Source: an uncultured bacterium (GTDB taxonomy: Bacteria > Bacillota > Clostridia > Lachnospirales > Lachnospiraceae). From it: 64,000 nt of DNA. Position 1 is the first letter of the stretch; each line of letters starts with the position of its first letter. Under the pieces are notes generated by a model. It was not told the origin of the DNA. It made no database searches and saw only the letters and a program-made list of their open reading frames with translations. This document shows positions 62,593 through 64,000 of the stretch, one piece after another. The position numbers and the translations under genes were made by a program. Location of the stretch: assembly GCA_948467735.1 (NCBI GenBank), contig CAOKFN010000001.1, forward strand, positions 62,001 through 126,000, read 5' to 3'.

Positions 62593-64000
62593 AATGTCTT
62601 CTCCCCGCATCCATAAAGCTTTTTCAGGCTCCGAACATGTTCTTCCATCGTAACAAGACACGGCGCTTTCTTCCAATACGCCTCCGTCATATCCGGCGTA
62701 TCCATTATTTTCTTCAGCTTTCGATGAAAATCACACACATCGCCGGCTTCAAATACAAACCCCTCTGATTTCACTATTTCCTTTGTCCCGCCCACATTGC
62801 TGCATAATAAGGGGATCCCCGCCGCCTGCATCTCTATTGCCGCCTGCGGAAGATTATCCTCCCATAAGGGAGGGACGATACCAAGGTTTGCGCCTTTCAA
62901 GACCTTTGGCAGACTGGCATGTGTGTACCCGTCATAATACAAAACCCCCGCGAATTTTTCCTGCAGCTTTAATATCCTTGCCTCCGCGCCTTCATCCGTC
63001 TTTGCGGCCGCAAGCGTCACAAATATTTTCTCAGACATGGATTCGGGCATTGCCTCCAATGACTCCAATAAAAAGTAAAACCCTTTCATCCTTCTCATAT
63101 AACCAATATAACAGATATGGAACATTCCGCCATGATAAGGATATCTGCATTTCTTCTCTGCCAGTTCCGCCGCCTTTGTCCCTATGTAATCCACACAAAC
63201 CTTCTTTGCGTCAACCCCTTTTTCAATGAGAATCTCTGCGGTTCTCTTGGAAACGGCTAACACGGTATCCATATAACGATTGACATATTCCACATTCAGC
63301 CTTCTAAATCTTTTGAATTCCGCCCCAAGTCTTTGTTTTTCCTCTTCCCCCATTTCATATATGCCTGCATCCTTCTGCGCATAATATTCTCCCAACGCTC
63401 TTTTCACTTCCAGCAATCTGCCGTTTTTCTCTCCTCTGGCATCCACAAACTGATTCAGCATAACCTTAAAGGCATGCACATCCTTTGGCATACAGTCAAC
63501 GCAGCATAATCCGCATTCTTCTTCCCTGCAGCAGCCCTTTCCCTCCTGCCACAGCATAACCTGCGGACAAACCATATAATAATTATGGACTGAATAAATA
63601 AATTTTGTTTCGGCAAAAACCTCCTTCAACTCCAGAACCCTTATGCCAAGTCCTTCCAGATTCTGGAAGTGGATCACGTCAAAGCCGTATTCCGAAATAA
63701 AATTCCCCACCACCCTTTTTAAAGCTTCATCGTCATTGCTAATATCCGGATACGGAAAACTCAAGTTTGCCGCCGCCAGCACAGGCGAGTTGACAATTTG
63801 AAAGCCCTTCACCTTCCCGCCAAAAACATTAAACGTGGGCTCGATAAATATCCTATATTGGTTCATATCATAAGCCCTGCCCGAGCTCAGGAAGAAAAGC
63901 TCAAAACAATCATCCCTGACCATGCGGGAGATCAAATTCCTTACATATATCGTAACGCCGCCCCCCTTTCCCTCGGCCTCGTCAAAGGGTATCCAATTAT
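62580..64000 (-). CDS. GT4 glycosyltransferase (5' end beyond window)
   Basis: The frame is open through the right edge (GGGVTIYVRNLISRM reads on from base 64000), so the true start is outside; at least 473 residues are seen. Cys-rich block GCCREEECGLCCVDCMP in the N-half, typical of a GT4 subgroup; C-terminal GT-B features ICYIGYMRRMKGFYFLLESL, the GANLGIVPPLWEDNLPQAAIEMQAAGIPLLCSNVGGTKEIV donor site with Glu-x7-Glu-like spacing. Transfers a sugar in surface glycan assembly. Acceptor unknown. Confidence 0.88.
   Translation of the reverse strand, partial: NWIPFDEAEGKGGGVTIYVRNLISRMVRDDCFELFFLSSGRAYDMNQYRIFIEPTFNVFGGKVKGFQIVNSPVLAAANLSFPYPDISNDDEALKRVVGNFISEYGFDVIHFQNLEGLGIRVLELKEVFAETKFIYSVHNYYMVCPQVMLWQEGKGCCREEECGLCCVDCMPKDVHAFKVMLNQFVDARGEKNGRLLEVKRALGEYYAQKDAGIYEMGEEEKQRLGAEFKRFRRLNVEYVNRYMDTVLAVSKRTAEILIEKGVDAKKVCVDYIGTKAAELAEKKCRYPYHGGMFHICYIGYMRRMKGFYFLLESLEAMPESMSEKIFVTLAAAKTDEGAEARILKLQEKFAGVLYYDGYTHASLPKVLKGANLGIVPPLWEDNLPQAAIEMQAAGIPLLCSNVGGTKEIVKSEGFVFEAGDVCDFHRKLKKIMDTPDMTEAYWKKAPCLVTMEEHVRSLKKLYGCGEKTLCLK

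Overview
The window looks like a chromosomal segment of a gut Lachnospiraceae-type bacterium (Clostridia, Firmicutes), of moderate GC. The evidence is SpoVG, a GlgC/GlgD pair, a DnaD/DnaI-type helicase-loading pair, ECF S-components BioY and QueT, a sodium-signature F-type ATP synthase and strong AGGAGG-type ribosome binding sites. I saw no rRNA, tRNA, transposase, phage or CRISPR locus.

Layout. 1-17.6 kb is a leftward surface-glycan locus. It holds pseB-pseC, a second sugar aminotransferase, a GNAT, four GT2 polyprenol-phosphate-type sugar transferases, an FAD oxidoreductase, two polytopic GT-C-like membrane proteins, an ANT(9)-like aminoglycoside nucleotidyltransferase, and an edge-truncated membrane protein with 20 Sel1 repeats. 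Most spacers in it, and several of its genes, carry their own private tandem repeat. 18-24.3 kb has a PfkB sugar kinase, a CorC/HlyC-type protein behind a putative attenuator leader, and a response regulator/histidine kinase pair preceded by a 37-residue ORF. 24.3-32.7 kb has mfd-pth, a small secreted protein, spoVG and glgC-glgD. 33-41 kb runs mostly rightward: murC, a DnaA-box cluster, dnaD-dnaI-like genes, a PRPP synthetase, bioY behind a BirA operator, and queT behind a preQ1-I riboswitch. 41-53 kb is leftward: an XRE regulator, a large anchored protein, a methyltransferase and the complete atp operon (atpZ-I-B-E-F-H-A-G-D-C). 53-61 kb has a DUF402 protein, a propeller/solute-binding lipoprotein, a SleB-like hydrolase, and dCMP deaminase-upp-rpiB-tsaC. 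61.4-64 kb starts a second glycan locus (DUF4422, PglD-like, GT4), cut by the right edge.

How the genes fit together. The first locus can be read as UDP/dTDP-amino-sugar synthesis feeding lipid-linked sugar donors (GT2) that outward-facing GT-C proteins transfer to a surface acceptor. This is inference from families and gene order. The most distinctive observations are the clustered minisatellites, including in-frame insertions in conserved enzymes; an acidic leader ORF with a terminator ahead of a CorC/HlyC gene; and DnaA boxes ahead of the helicase-loader genes.
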